Positions 34,928 to 44,138 of a DNA stretch of 63,503 bases are shown here, in pieces. Made by a program: the position numbers and the translations under genes. The notes below the pieces were generated by a model, which was not told where the DNA came from, ran no database searches, and saw nothing but the letters and a program-made list of their open reading frames with translations. Position 1 is the first letter of the stretch, and every line of letters begins with the position of its first letter. This DNA comes from Clostridium thermobutyricum (lineage in GTDB: Bacteria; Bacillota; Clostridia; Ch29). Location: the NCBI GenBank assembly GCA_016841565.1, contig JAENYX010000008.1:1-63503 (forward strand), in the 5' to 3' direction.

Positions 34928-37039
34928 ATGGCAGATTTAAACGGTATGTTTCAGAGGATGGGCAAGATGCCCGTTTTTAGAATGAAAGTCGGAGACAGGG
35001 TGCAAAGAGCTTTAATAGCCATGATTATATATCTCTCGGTACTGGGTCTTGTTCTGTCGGTGGTCATGCCCGAAAGGCATTCGCTTGAAGCAGGGGATGT
35101 TGCCGGTGTGGATATAGAGGCTCCAAAGGATATTGTGGACCGGGCAGCAACCGAAAAACTGATTGAGCAGGCGAGGCAGTCGGTTAAGACAATCTACAGC
35201 AGAGACCATACCATTCCGGTTGAGGTCAAGAACAAGATAGAGCAATTCTTCAATAAGGTGTTTGAAATAAGGGAGCAGGAGAACCTATCGGAACAGGAAA
35301 AGCTGGACAGGCTTATGCAGGAAGTCCGCATACAACTGGACCATACCCATCTGAGTCTGTGCTTAAGCGTTGAGAAAGAGCAGCTGGATGTACTGAGACA
35401 GGGAGTACTTGATGTAACCGAGCAGATAATGAGCGTAGGGGTCACACCCGATGCTTTGGAGCGAGCGCGGAAAGAAGCAGAGGACTTTTTTGCCAAGCAG
35501 CAGCTCAGTCAGCCGCTTAGAAATATAGGATACAATATTTCCGACCGTGTAATCAGGCCAAATATGCTTCCCGATACCGAAGAAACAAATAAGGATATCA
35601 ATGCCGCAGTAAACCGGGTTGAGCCGGTTATAATAAGCAAGGGCCAGAATATAGTAAGCAAAGGGCAAGCGCTGACGTCTTCGCATATTGAACTGCTCAA
35701 GGCTTCGGGATTACTTAAGCAGGGATTTATAGATTATAAACTGCTGGCAGGTTATGCACTGTTGATATTTATAATGGGGCTGCTTACAGCGCTGTATATT
35801 AAGAATTTCCGTCCTGATATATATTATAACAGGAGTCACCTCATGCTTATTGGTGCCGTGGTTATTCTGGTTCTTTTCATAAGCCTTGGAGCAAATATAA
35901 TCTCAGGATATCTTGCACCGGTGGCTGTGGTTTCCATGCTGATAACAATGCTGCTGGACGCAAGGATAGGCTTTATGGTGAATGTGCCGGTTGCTTTGCT
36001 TGTAGCGCTTATTGCCGACAACAGTATTACGGTGCTGTTCATGGCCGTAATAGGCGGCCTTGTAGGCTCACTGGTAACCATGATCTCGCATCAGAGAAGG
36101 GATTTACTTATATCGGGATTGCTGGTGGGCGGCAGCAACGCACTAATAATTATCTGTATGGGCCTTATCTCGGGAAGCGGGATCCTGGAGGTAATAAAAG
36201 AGGGCTCCTGGGGCTTGCTGAACGGGGGCTTTGCAGCAATATTTACAATTGGGACACTGCCGGCCTGGGAGAACCTTTTTGATATTATCACTCCCCTCAA
36301 ACTTCTGGAGCTGTCAAACCCAAACCAGCCTCTTTTAAAAAAGCTGTTGATGGAAGCGCCCGGAACCTACCATCACAGTGTAATTGTCGGCAATCTGGCA
36401 GAGCACGCAGCCCAGCAGATTGGCGCAAATTCCCTGCTGGCCAGGGTAGGTGCGTACTATCATGATGTAGGCAAGATAAGAAGGCCATATTTCTTCACCG
36501 AAAATCAAATAGCCATGGATAATCCCCATGAAAAAATAACCCCCAGCCTCAGCACATTGATAATAACATCCCATGTAAAGGATGGAGTGGAGTTGGCCAA
36601 AAAGCATAAGATTCCGGGGGTTATCATCGATATAATCAAGCAGCACCATGGGGATTCGGTGGTTGCATACTTCTACCACAAAGCCAGACAGGGAGAGAAC
36701 CCGGACAATGTAAGCATGGACAGCTTCCGCTACGAGGGTCCCAAGCCCCAGACAAGGGAAGCGGCAATTGTTTTATTGGCGGATTCCGTTGAGGCTGCCG
36801 TCAGGTCTATGCAGGACCATTCACCGGGCAAAATAGAAGGTCTTATAAGAAAGATAATAAAGGAGAGGCTGGAAAGCGGACAGCTGGATGAGAGCGATCT
36901 CACCCTCAAGGACCTGGATGTAATAGCAGATGCTTTCCTTGATATACTAAGCGGTATATTCCATCAGAGAATAGAATATCCGGATTTGGAGAAAGAGATG
37001 AAAGGCGTGAAAATGAATGACGGTACTGATAGAAAATAA
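34928..37039 (+). CDS. pgpH: 7TM-HD family cyclic di-AMP phosphodiesterase (PgpH/YqfF)
   Basis: A 703-residue protein in the order: one membrane helix (about 30-50), an extracytoplasmic 7TMR-HDED domain (about 60-275), seven membrane helices (about 280-470) and a cytoplasmic HD domain. The HD residues are visible as HHSVIVGNLAEHA and YYHDVGKI (about 480-520), with IKQHHGDS and LADSVEAA further on. PgpH hydrolyses cyclic di-AMP. The gene is in its usual place between phoH and ybeY; ybeY overlaps its last 23 bases. Confidence 0.92.
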   Translation: MADLNGMFQRMGKMPVFRMKVGDRVQRALIAMIIYLSVLGLVLSVVMPERHSLEAGDVAGVDIEAPKDIVDRAATEKLIEQARQSVKTIYSRDHTIPVEVKNKIEQFFNKVFEIREQENLSEQEKLDRLMQEVRIQLDHTHLSLCLSVEKEQLDVLRQGVLDVTEQIMSVGVTPDALERARKEAEDFFAKQQLSQPLRNIGYNISDRVIRPNMLPDTEETNKDINAAVNRVEPVIISKGQNIVSKGQALTSSHIELLKASGLLKQGFIDYKLLAGYALLIFIMGLLTALYIKNFRPDIYYNRSHLMLIGAVVILVLFISLGANIISGYLAPVAVVSMLITMLLDARIGFMVNVPVALLVALIADNSITVLFMAVIGGLVGSLVTMISHQRRDLLISGLLVGGSNALIIICMGLISGSGILEVIKEGSWGLLNGGFAAIFTIGTLPAWENLFDIITPLKLLELSNPNQPLLKKLLMEAPGTYHHSVIVGNLAEHAAQQIGANSLLARVGAYYHDVGKIRRPYFFTENQIAMDNPHEKITPSLSTLIITSHVKDGVELAKKHKIPGVIIDIIKQHHGDSVVAYFYHKARQGENPDNVSMDSFRYEGPKPQTREAAIVLLADSVEAAVRSMQDHSPGKIEGLIRKIIKERLESGQLDESDLTLKDLDVIADAFLDILSGIFHQRIEYPDLEKEMKGVKMNDGTDRK

Positions 37040-37481
37040 GCAAAATATAGTTGCGGTTGACCAGGAAATGAGGGACATTGCAGAGAAGGTGGTGGATACC
37101 GCCTTTGACAAGGAGGGGTTTCCCTATGGGCACGAGGTAGGGATTACTCTGGTCGACAATGAGACCATAGCCGCACTTAATAAGGAATACAGGGATGTGG
37201 ATGCTCCCACCGATGTATTATCCTTTGCCATGATGGAGGGAGAAGAAGTGGTAGACCTTAATGAGGATGGCGAGGCCATAATGGGAGATATAGTGATCTC
37301 CATGGCAAAGGTTATGGAGCAATCCAGGGAATATGGCCACTCTCCTCAAAGAGAACTGGCATATCTGGTATTGCATGGAACGCTTCATCTCCTGGGATAC
37401 ACCCACCATGATGCCGGGGATACGGAAAAAATGAGGAGCAGGGAAGAGGAGATACTGCAAGGGATGGGTCTTGTACGATGA
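37017..37481 (+). CDS. ybeY: Endoribonuclease YbeY
   Basis: A 154-residue YbeY with the zinc-binding HGTLHLLGYTHHD motif (about 122-134). It acts in 16S rRNA 3'-end maturation and ribosome quality control. ATG 37017 lies inside the end of pgpH, so the two are coupled. Residue pattern ALNKEYRDVDAPTDVLSFAM is typical of the family. Confidence 0.95.
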   Translation: MTVLIENKQNIVAVDQEMRDIAEKVVDTAFDKEGFPYGHEVGITLVDNETIAALNKEYRDVDAPTDVLSFAMMEGEEVVDLNEDGEAIMGDIVISMAKVMEQSREYGHSPQRELAYLVLHGTLHLLGYTHHDAGDTEKMRSREEEILQGMGLVR

Positions 37482-37541
37482 GCAGCGTATGCCGGAGCTG
37501 TCAGAAAACCTGTTCCCTTGATATATATGGAGGTAAAAACG

Positions 37542-38240
37542 TTGAAAGTGCGTAGGCTGCTTGACAGCTTCAACTATGCCATAGCCGGTGTGCTTCATGC
37601 CCTGAGAACTCAGAGAAATATGAAGATACATTTTGGAATGGCCATTGCGGTAATGATATTTAGTCTCTTGATTGACATGAGCAAACCGGAACTATTACTG
37701 CTTTTTTTTGCCATTTCTCTGGTCCTGGTTACAGAGATGATAAATACCTCAATAGAGGCTGCCATAGATCTTGTGGTGGACACTTATCATCCGCTGGCCA
37801 AAATCGCTAAGAATGTAGCTGCCGGGGCGGTACTGATTTCAGCAGTCAATGCTATAGTGGTAGGTTATATTCTTTTTTTTGACAAGCTGAACCCGCTGAC
37901 CTTATTGGTTTTAGAAAGGGTAAGACAATCGGATGCACATATCACCTTTATCAGCCTGCTTTTGGTAGTACTGGCCGTTATAGTAATAAAGTCTTTGAGG
38001 GGGGAGGGAACACCGTTACGGGGTGGTATGCCAAGCGGTCATGCTGCCGCAGCCTTTAGCGTGGTGACGGCGGTGGCATTTATTTCCCAGGATATGCTGG
38101 TGACGACGCTGACATTCTTACTGGGTCTGCTGGTGGTACAAAGCAGGATAGAAACCCGGATACATAATACTTTCGAGGCCATTATGGGCGCCGTACTGGG
38201 CGTAATGGTTACCGTTTTAATATTTCAGTTGATTTATTGA
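37542..38240 (+). CDS. DgkA-type lipid kinase fused to a PAP2-like membrane domain
   Basis: A 232-residue membrane protein in two parts. Residues about 1-115 are a diacylglycerol/undecaprenol kinase of the DgkA family (FNYAIAGVLHALRTQRNMK, with the catalytic block VTEMINTSIEAAIDLV). Residues about 130-232 form a PAP2-like helical domain with GGMPSGHAAAAFS, matching the PSGH phosphatase motif, and a later RIHNTFEAIMGAVLG segment. The domain pair suggests phosphorylation and dephosphorylation of a lipid carrier in one polypeptide. TTG 37542 follows GGAGG (37529-37533); an upstream ATG at 37527 overlaps that site. Confidence 0.85.
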   Translation: MKVRRLLDSFNYAIAGVLHALRTQRNMKIHFGMAIAVMIFSLLIDMSKPELLLLFFAISLVLVTEMINTSIEAAIDLVVDTYHPLAKIAKNVAAGAVLISAVNAIVVGYILFFDKLNPLTLLVLERVRQSDAHITFISLLLVVLAVIVIKSLRGEGTPLRGGMPSGHAAAAFSVVTAVAFISQDMLVTTLTFLLGLLVVQSRIETRIHNTFEAIMGAVLGVMVTVLIFQLIY

Positions 38241-38337
38241 CCGTATAAACCGCCAGGCCAATCCGGCCTAAAGAAATCTAGCAGTTTGTACATATGGTTT
38301 AATGGGTAATTATACATCAGAGAGGAAGGTCCTTGAC

Positions 38338-39420
38338 ATGAAGAACAAGCATCTGTTAATTGCTATTATTCTTGTTATTGTTATTGCCGTTATTACAGCC
38401 GTGGTAGTTGCTTCACGAAGCAAGCCGGTACCCCAGCCCCAACAGCCGGATGAGATTGAGGCGGATACCCAACCGCCGGTAACTGTTGAGGATGAGCCCC
38501 AACAGGAGGAGCCGGTATTCCTGGACGGTGTCATATGTCCCCTGGGCGGAGAGATGATAGAGAGGTCAAGTCTCTATCCAAGACCCGTCGCCATAATGCT
38601 GGACAATCACCCTGCCGCCCGGCCCCAGGCCGGTCTTGAGCAGGCAGAGGTGGTGTATGAGATACTGGCCGAGGGTAATATCACAAGATATATGGCTCTT
38701 TATATGCATGGAGGGGACCAGCTGGTGGGCCCGGTGAGGAGCGCAAGGTATTATTACATAGACAAGTCAATGGAATACAATGCAATATACCTTCATGCCG
38801 GGGGCAGCCCTGAGGCATGGGATGATGTTGCAAGGCTGAAGATACCGTCATTTAACGCAATGACTATGGGAGCACCGTTGTACTGGAGGGAGAAGCACAG
38901 AAAGGAGCCCCACAACATATATACCGCCCTTGACAGGATACAGGCCTCCTCGGATGCCCGTGGATATAATGGTAAGGACGGCGTACAGGTGCACTCCTTC
39001 AACAGCCAGGATACGCCCCTTGAGGGAGAGCAAGCCCATAAAATAACCCTGGCCTATCCTCAGGGATATAAAGTATCCTATGAATATTCGGAAGAGGATG
39101 GAATATATCTGAGATATGTAATGGACAAGCCCCATGTGGACGAGAAGAATGCCGACTACCAAATGCAGGCAAAAAATATTATAATACAAAGGGCGTCCCA
39201 TAAAACGGTGGACAGTGAGGGAAGAAGAAATGTAGACCTGGTGGGCAGCGGAAAGGGCATTTACATAACAAACGGGTCTTATGTGCCTGTTACATGGAAA
39301 AAGGCCGACAGAAGGTCACCCACACACTTCTATTTTGAGGACGGCAAGGAAGTAAAACTAAACCCCGGCAAAACGTGGATACAGGTTATTCCTGTGTCAA
39401 GCGGCGTAACCTTTGAATAG
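38338..39420 (+). CDS. DUF3048 domain-containing exported protein
   Basis: A 360-residue protein with an N-terminal membrane anchor (LLIAIILVIVIAVITAVVV), a Pro/Gln/Glu linker (about 25-65) and the DUF3048 region: RPVAIMLDNHPAARPQAGL, GPVRSARYYYIDKSM and a C-terminal TWIQVIP. Similar to the Bacillus YerB lipoprotein. Role is not established; cell-envelope location is expected. ATG 38338 is preferred over 38302 because GAGAGGAAGG precedes it. Confidence 0.88.
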   Translation: MKNKHLLIAIILVIVIAVITAVVVASRSKPVPQPQQPDEIEADTQPPVTVEDEPQQEEPVFLDGVICPLGGEMIERSSLYPRPVAIMLDNHPAARPQAGLEQAEVVYEILAEGNITRYMALYMHGGDQLVGPVRSARYYYIDKSMEYNAIYLHAGGSPEAWDDVARLKIPSFNAMTMGAPLYWREKHRKEPHNIYTALDRIQASSDARGYNGKDGVQVHSFNSQDTPLEGEQAHKITLAYPQGYKVSYEYSEEDGIYLRYVMDKPHVDEKNADYQMQAKNIIIQRASHKTVDSEGRRNVDLVGSGKGIYITNGSYVPVTWKKADRRSPTHFYFEDGKEVKLNPGKTWIQVIPVSSGVTFE

Positions 39421-39432
39421 GAGGCTGGTATC

Positions 39433-39828
39433 ATGGAGTACAGAGAACTGCTGATCAAGGCCGAGGAGGCCATGAAGAATTCATACTCTCCATACTCGGG
39501 CTTTAGAGTTGGAGCGGCACTTATTACGGCCGGAGGCGAGGTGTTTACAGGGGTAAATGTTGAAAGTGCAACCTACGGAGCAACAATATGTGCCGAGCGC
39601 ACGGCGGTGGTCAAGGCTGTATCCGAAGGGTACAGGGATTTTGTGGCCATTGCGGTGAGCAGCGATGCCCCGGAAGGGTCGCTTCCCTGTGGAATTTGCC
39701 GGCAGTTCATTGCAGAATTCGGCAAGGATATCATGGTTATAACAGGCAAGTCGGACGGAGAAATCAAGGTTAACACCATTGCAGAACTTTTACCCTTTGC
39801 TTTTACCGGGGAAGATATGAAAAAATAA
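39433..39828 (+). CDS. cdd: Cytidine deaminase
   Basis: A 131-residue homotetrameric-type cytidine deaminase. The zinc site is CAERTAVVKA (Cys and catalytic Glu, about 53-62) and PCGICRQF (about 86-93); the N-terminal NSYSPYSGFRVGAAL is also diagnostic. It deaminates cytidine and deoxycytidine to uridines in pyrimidine salvage. ATG 39433 follows AGGAGGCTGG. The cdd-era adjacency is conserved across Firmicutes. Confidence 0.96.
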   Translation: MEYRELLIKAEEAMKNSYSPYSGFRVGAALITAGGEVFTGVNVESATYGATICAERTAVVKAVSEGYRDFVAIAVSSDAPEGSLPCGICRQFIAEFGKDIMVITGKSDGEIKVNTIAELLPFAFTGEDMKK

Positions 39829-39920
39829 AAAGCAGACGGCATAAATTTAATAACCGGGGAATACAAAAGCGGTCCGGGATAAAAAATAATAAGGAAAAGC
39901 TTCAATTGGAGGTAAAGGCC

Positions 39921-40814
39921 ATGAATGCCGAATATAGATCAGGTTTTGCAGCCATAATAGGAAGACCCAACGTGGGAAAGTCTACGCTGTTAAACGCAAT
40001 GATGGGGGAAAAAATTTCGATAATATCAAATAAGCCCCAGACAACAAGGAATAGCATAAGGGCAATTTATACCACCGAGGATTTCCAGCTGGCATTTTTG
40101 GATACCCCGGGCATACATAAACCCAAAAATATGCTGGGGGAGTACATGCTGGCCTCTGCCCAAGCCGCGCTCAACGAGGTTGATGTAATAATCTATGTGG
40201 TGGAAGCCGGTGCCGGGATTGGCAGAGGGGATACATACATACTGGAAATGCTTAATAATGTGAGGACCCCTGTCATACTGGCCATAAATAAGACTGACCT
40301 GTCGGACAGGAAAAGGGTGGACGGTCTGATAGAGGAGTACAGGTCGAAAAGAGCCTTTGCGGATATCATACCCATCTCGGCAGTAAACGGCGACAACCTC
40401 AATATACTTAGAGGAGCCATTGTAGAAAAGCTTCCGGAGGGGCCACAGTATTTCCCTGCCGATATGGTAACCGACCAGCCCGAGAGGCTGGTGGTCTCGG
40501 AAATAATTCGCGAAAAAGCCCTGGAGCTGCTTGAACAGGAAGTACCCCACGGAATAGCGGTGGAGGTGGAAGCCATTGAGGAGAGCGGTAGATCGGATCT
40601 GCTGAACATACAGGCTAACATCTACTGCGAAAAGGAATCCCACAAAAGAATAGTGATTGGCAAGGGGGGCAGCATGCTGAAAAGGATAGGGTCCCTGGCC
40701 AGAACCGATATAGAAAACCTGCTGGGCTGCAAAGTATTTTTGGAGCTGTGGGTAAAGGTTAAAAAAGATTGGAGAGACACCGCCGGATCTTTAAAAATAT
40801 TCGGATATCAATAA
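39921..40814 (+). CDS. era: GTPase Era
   Basis: A 297-residue Era. The G domain has GRPNVGKST (G1), the effector TTRNSI, DTPGIHKP (G3), NKTD (G4) and SAVNGD (G5); the C-terminal KH domain contains VIGKGGSMLKRIG. Era helps 16S rRNA maturation and small-subunit assembly. ATG 39921 is chosen because GGAGG at 39908-39912 lies eight bases before it, rather than the upstream in-frame ATG at 39906. Confidence 0.97.
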   Translation: MNAEYRSGFAAIIGRPNVGKSTLLNAMMGEKISIISNKPQTTRNSIRAIYTTEDFQLAFLDTPGIHKPKNMLGEYMLASAQAALNEVDVIIYVVEAGAGIGRGDTYILEMLNNVRTPVILAINKTDLSDRKRVDGLIEEYRSKRAFADIIPISAVNGDNLNILRGAIVEKLPEGPQYFPADMVTDQPERLVVSEIIREKALELLEQEVPHGIAVEVEAIEESGRSDLLNIQANIYCEKESHKRIVIGKGGSMLKRIGSLARTDIENLLGCKVFLELWVKVKKDWRDTAGSLKIFGYQ

Positions 40815-40842
40815 TCCGTCCTTCCAGATATGCCATAATATT

Positions 40843-40863
40843 ACCGGTATACGGTGTTTTTTT
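40843..40863 (+). terminator. Weak terminator after era
   Basis: A short ACCG/CGGT hairpin (40843-40846 with 40852-40855) followed by seven Ts. The four-pair stem makes it weak. Confidence 0.4.
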
Positions 40864-40936
40864 AGGGGAAAAATATTAATTAAGAATGTTTCTGCCTGAA
40901 AAATTGAAGTTATTTGACAAAATTGGAGGGGCATAT

Positions 40937-41074
40937 ATGTTAACGGATTTCATTTGGAAGGCCTTTGAAAAAACAGGAGATGCAAGGTATTATCTTGAAT
41001 ATAAGCTGTGTAAGGACATTAGATCTGAGCAGCAGAGGATACAACGTAACGACAGGATGGAGAAAATCGGATAA
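40937..41074 (+). CDS. yqzL: YqzL-family small protein
   Basis: A 45-residue protein matching the YqzL pattern (LTDFIWKAFEKTGDARYYLEYK), found between era and recO in many Firmicutes. Function is unknown. ATG 40937 follows GGAGGGGC; a longer in-frame start at 40886 lacks a ribosome-binding site. It carries a basic tail beyond the usual short family length. Confidence 0.75.
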   Translation: MLTDFIWKAFEKTGDARYYLEYKLCKDIRSEQQRIQRNDRMEKIG

Positions 41075-41089
41075 AAGAGGATGAAGCAT

Positions 41090-41836
41090 ATGCTTACAAG
41101 GACGAGGGGGCTGGTTACAAAAGCAGTCAGTTTCGGAGAGGGAGACAAAATCCTTACCGTTTTATCGGACAGATACGGGAAAATTCAGGTCATGGCAAAG
41201 GGCGCCCGCAGAGCAAAGAGCAAGCTGACAGCGGGTACCCAGCTTTTTTGCTACTGTGATTTTATATTGTTCAAGGGGAAAAGCTGGTATTATATAGACC
41301 AGGTGGAAATAATAAATACATTCCATAAGATTAGAAATGATTTGGTAAGGCTGTGCAGCTGCACATACCTGGTGGAGCTGGCCAATGAAGTGGTACAGCC
41401 CGGCCAGCCCCCTGGGAAATTGCTGCATATTTTGCTGGAAGCCCTCAATTTGCTTGCCGGTGAAGAGATTGAATCCGAGACGGTGCTCCGGGCTGCCGAG
41501 ATAAAAATATTGGCTTATGCGGGGTTTAAACCCCAGCTTGGGTTTTGCACAAGCTGCGGCAATACCTGCCGTTCGGGGTATTTCAGCCCGGTTTCGGGGG
41601 GCGTATTGTGCCGGGACTGTGAAAAGACCGACCCGTACGGGTATAATATAGATATTGGCACCATCAGGGCCATGAAACTGATGCTGAGATGGGAACTGAA
41701 AAAACTGGACTGTCTAAGGCTGGAAGAGCATATACATAAGGAATTGGAAAAAGTAATGCGTGCTTATGTGGCGGTACATATAGAAAAGGATTTTTCTATA
41801 AACAGGTTTATGGATAGTATCAAAAAAATGAAATAG
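41090..41836 (+). CDS. recO: DNA repair protein RecO
   Basis: A 248-residue RecO. The N-terminal OB fold (RTRGLVTKAVSFGEGDKILTV) is followed by a helical domain and a four-cysteine zinc site (CTSCGNTC, CRDC, about 148-184). RecO loads RecA onto SSB-coated DNA with RecR. ATG 41081 abuts AGAGG directly, so ATG 41090 is preferred. Position after era is the Firmicute norm. Confidence 0.94.
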   Translation: MLTRTRGLVTKAVSFGEGDKILTVLSDRYGKIQVMAKGARRAKSKLTAGTQLFCYCDFILFKGKSWYYIDQVEIINTFHKIRNDLVRLCSCTYLVELANEVVQPGQPPGKLLHILLEALNLLAGEEIESETVLRAAEIKILAYAGFKPQLGFCTSCGNTCRSGYFSPVSGGVLCRDCEKTDPYGYNIDIGTIRAMKLMLRWELKKLDCLRLEEHIHKELEKVMRAYVAVHIEKDFSINRFMDSIKKMK

Positions 41837-41849
41837 GGAGGTATGGTTG

Positions 41850-42371
41850 ATGGAGATTACTCTCGAAAAGATTGATGTAATAAGGGAGCGTACCGGATTA
41901 TCCTACAAGGAAGCGAAGGAAGCTCTGGAAAAGTGCGACGGACAAGTGGTGGATACCCTTGTTTATCTGGAATCCACTCATAAGAACGAGAAGTGGACCG
42001 ATACGGTATCGGTGGCGGGAAACGAGATAATCGACCGTATCAAGGAGCTGGTTAAACAGGGGAATGTAACCAGGATTCGAGTTAAGAAGGACAATAACAT
42101 TATAATGGACATACCGGTGACAGCCGGAGCCATAGGCACTTTGCTTGCACCCCAGCTTGCCGCCATAGGAGCTATGGTTGCGGTTATTTCCAGAATAACG
42201 GTGGAGATTGAAAAGCCCAACAAGGAAGTAATAAACTTAAGCGAGATTGTGGAAAGGAAAGCCGGTGCTGCTAAGGAATTTATTGACGACCTGACCGACG
42301 ATGCAAAGGACATGGTAAATAAAAGAACCAGGAAGTCCAGGGAAAGGGAGCCTAATGGACAAAGCGATTGA
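41850..42371 (+). CDS. DUF4342 domain protein with UBA-like N-terminus
   Basis: A 173-residue protein. Residues about 1-40 look like a UBA/TS-N helical domain (DVIRERTGLSYKEAKEALEKCDGQVVDTL), as in the start of EF-Ts. A DUF4342 segment follows with a hydrophobic stretch (VTAGAIGTLLAPQLAAIGAMVAV) and a charged tail. Function is unknown. ATG 41850 follows GGGAGGT. The promoter for the glyS T-box transcript overlaps its last codon. Confidence 0.82.
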   Translation: MEITLEKIDVIRERTGLSYKEAKEALEKCDGQVVDTLVYLESTHKNEKWTDTVSVAGNEIIDRIKELVKQGNVTRIRVKKDNNIIMDIPVTAGAIGTLLAPQLAAIGAMVAVISRITVEIEKPNKEVINLSEIVERKAGAAKEFIDDLTDDAKDMVNKRTRKSREREPNGQSD

Positions 42372-42396
42372 CAAAACCGAATAATTTTTGTAGACT
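42368..42396 (+). promoter_or_regulatory. Promoter of the glyS T-box leader
   Basis: TTGACA (42368-42373) and TAGACT (42391-42396), 17-base spacing. It overlaps the stop of the DUF4342 gene. Confidence 0.75.
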
Positions 42397-42402
42397 TAGA
42401 TG

Positions 42403-42606
42403 TAAATTCAACAATAACTTGTGCGAAGAAGCAGAGGAGTAGCCGGTTGATTTGTCCAGCGAGCCGGGGATGGTGTAAGCCCGGTACAATAGGTCGGTGA
42501 AGGGAGCTGCAGAGCAATTATGCTAAAGAGGGTACCTTGGTACCAATTAGGGTGGAACCGCGGAAGACAACTCTTTCGTCCCTATAAGGGATGAAGGAGT
42601 TTTTTT
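42403..42606 (+). ncRNA. T-box leader of glyS (glycine-sensing)
   Basis: The T-box sequence AGGGTGGAACCGCGG is at 42549-42563. The TGGA bulge suits the discriminator U of tRNA-Gly. Stem I is visible, with an apical block GGTGTAAGCC and a 3' specifier side reading GTGAAGGGAGC; by comparison with known glyQS leaders the specifier is GGA (a Gly codon). The terminator is ACTC...GTCCC/AGGGA...GAGT with a T-run (about 42570-42606). Uncharged tRNA-Gly should stabilise the antiterminator and raise glyS expression. Confidence 0.93.
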
Positions 42607-42631
42607 ATTTTTATTACGAGGAGGAGAGCCC

Positions 42632-44020
42632 ATGACAAAGGAATACTCAATGGAAAGATTAGTATCGCTCTGCAAGACAAGGGGAATCATATTCCCGGGT
42701 TCGGAAGTTTACGGGGGACTGGCAAATACCTGGGATTATGGACCACTGGGTGTGGAATTAAAGAACAATATAAAAAAGGCATGGTGGAAGAAGTTCGTAC
42801 AGGAAAGCCCGCACAACGTAGGACTGGACGCCGCCATACTTATGAATCCCAAAACCTGGGTGGCTTCGGGCCACGTGGGAAGCTTCAACGATCCGCTGAT
42901 GGATTGTAAAAAGTGCAAATCCAGATACAGGGCCGACAAGCTGATAGAAGATTATTTGAAGGGGCAGGGCCGGGAAGAAACGGTTGACGGCTGGGATAAC
43001 CAGAGGATGGAACACTTTATAAAAGAAAATGATATAAAATGCCCCGATTGCGGCCAGCATGACTTCACCGGAATCAGACAGTTCAACCTGATGTTTAAGA
43101 CCTATCAGGGAGTAACCGAGGATTCCAAGTCCGAGATTTACTTAAGGCCGGAAACGGCGCAGGGGATATTTGTCAACTTTAAAAACGTGATAAGAAGCAC
43201 CAGGAAAAAGATTCCCTTCGGAATAGCACAGATAGGCAAGTCATTCCGAAACGAGATAACACCCGGCAACTTTATCTTCAGGACCAGGGAATTTGAGCAG
43301 ATGGAACTGGAGTTCTTCTGCGCTCCCGGTAAAGATTTGGAATGGTATAGCTATTGGAAGGAATTCTGCAAAAATTGGCTGCTTGAGTTGGGAATGGATG
43401 AACAAAACTTCAGGCTGCGGGACCACGACCCCGAGGAGCTTTCTCATTACAGCAATGCTACCACAGATATAGAATATAAATTCCCCTTTGGCTGGGGCGA
43501 GCTTTGGGGTATAGCCGATAGGACCGACTACGACCTGAAGCAGCATATGGAGCATTCGGGAGAGGATTTCTCCTATACCGACCCCTTTACCGGGGACAAA
43601 TATATCCCCTACTGCATTGAACCATCCCTTGGGGCCGACAGGGTGACCCTGGCATTCCTGGCCGATGCCTACAATGAAGAGGAGTTGGAGGACGGAGACA
43701 CAAGGACTGTGCTGAAGCTGCATCCTGCCCTTGCGCCCATAAAGGCTGCTGTCTTTCCGCTTTCCAAAAAGCTGGGGGAGGAGACATTTGCCCTATATAG
43801 CAGACTTCAGAAGAATTTCGTTGTTGAATACGACGAAACGGGCAGTATAGGCAAGAGGTACAGAAGACACGACGAGATTGGCACTCCCTTCTGCATAACC
43901 TACGACTTTGACAGCCAGAACGATAACTCGGTGACAATAAGGGAGCGGGACAGCATGGAGCAGGTAAGGATAAGAATTGATGATCTTGAAGCCTACCTTC
44001 AGGAAAGGCTGAAGTATTAG
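42632..44020 (+). CDS. glyS: Glycine--tRNA ligase (single-chain, class II)
   Basis: A 462-residue glycyl-tRNA synthetase of the single-chain (eukaryote/archaea-like) type rather than the two-subunit GlyQS type. Class II motifs are visible: motif 2 [25 protein letters not shown] and motif 3 [16 protein letters not shown], with a zinc-ribbon insert [19 protein letters not shown]. The C-terminal anticodon-binding domain is [10 protein letters not shown] to the end. It is controlled by the T-box leader immediately upstream. ATG 42632 follows ACGAGGAGGAGAG. Confidence 0.96.
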   Translation: MTKEYSMERLVSLCKTRGIIFPGSEVYGGLANTWDYGPLGVELKNNIKKAWWKKFVQESPHNVGLDAAILMNPKTWVASGHVGSFNDPLMDCKKCKSRYRADKLIEDYLKGQGREETVDGWDNQRMEHFIKENDIKCPDCGQHDFTGIRQFNLMFKTYQGVTEDSKSEIYLRPETAQGIFVNFKNVIRSTRKKIPFGIAQIGKSFRNEITPGNFIFRTREFEQMELEFFCAPGKDLEWYSYWKEFCKNWLLELGMDEQNFRLRDHDPEELSHYSNATTDIEYKFPFGWGELWGIADRTDYDLKQHMEHSGEDFSYTDPFTGDKYIPYCIEPSLGADRVTLAFLADAYNEEELEDGDTRTVLKLHPALAPIKAAVFPLSKKLGEETFALYSRLQKNFVVEYDETGSIGKRYRRHDEIGTPFCITYDFDSQNDNSVTIRERDSMEQVRIRIDDLEAYLQERLKY

Positions 44021-44049
44021 ATATAACGCCGGGATAAAGCCTTCCATAC

Positions 44050-44094
44050 TTCGGCATCCCCGCAATCCCTTCAATGGATTTTGGGGATGCCGAA
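44050..44094 (+). terminator. Long-arm hairpin after glyS
   Basis: TTCGGCATCCCC (44050-44061) pairs perfectly with GGGGATGCCGAA (44083-44094) around a 21-base loop. No T-run follows, so it may be a poor terminator or an mRNA stabiliser. Confidence 0.5.
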
Positions 44095-44138
44095 AACTAA
44101 AACCTTTTAACATAATCGTAATGAGGGGATGGGGTATT

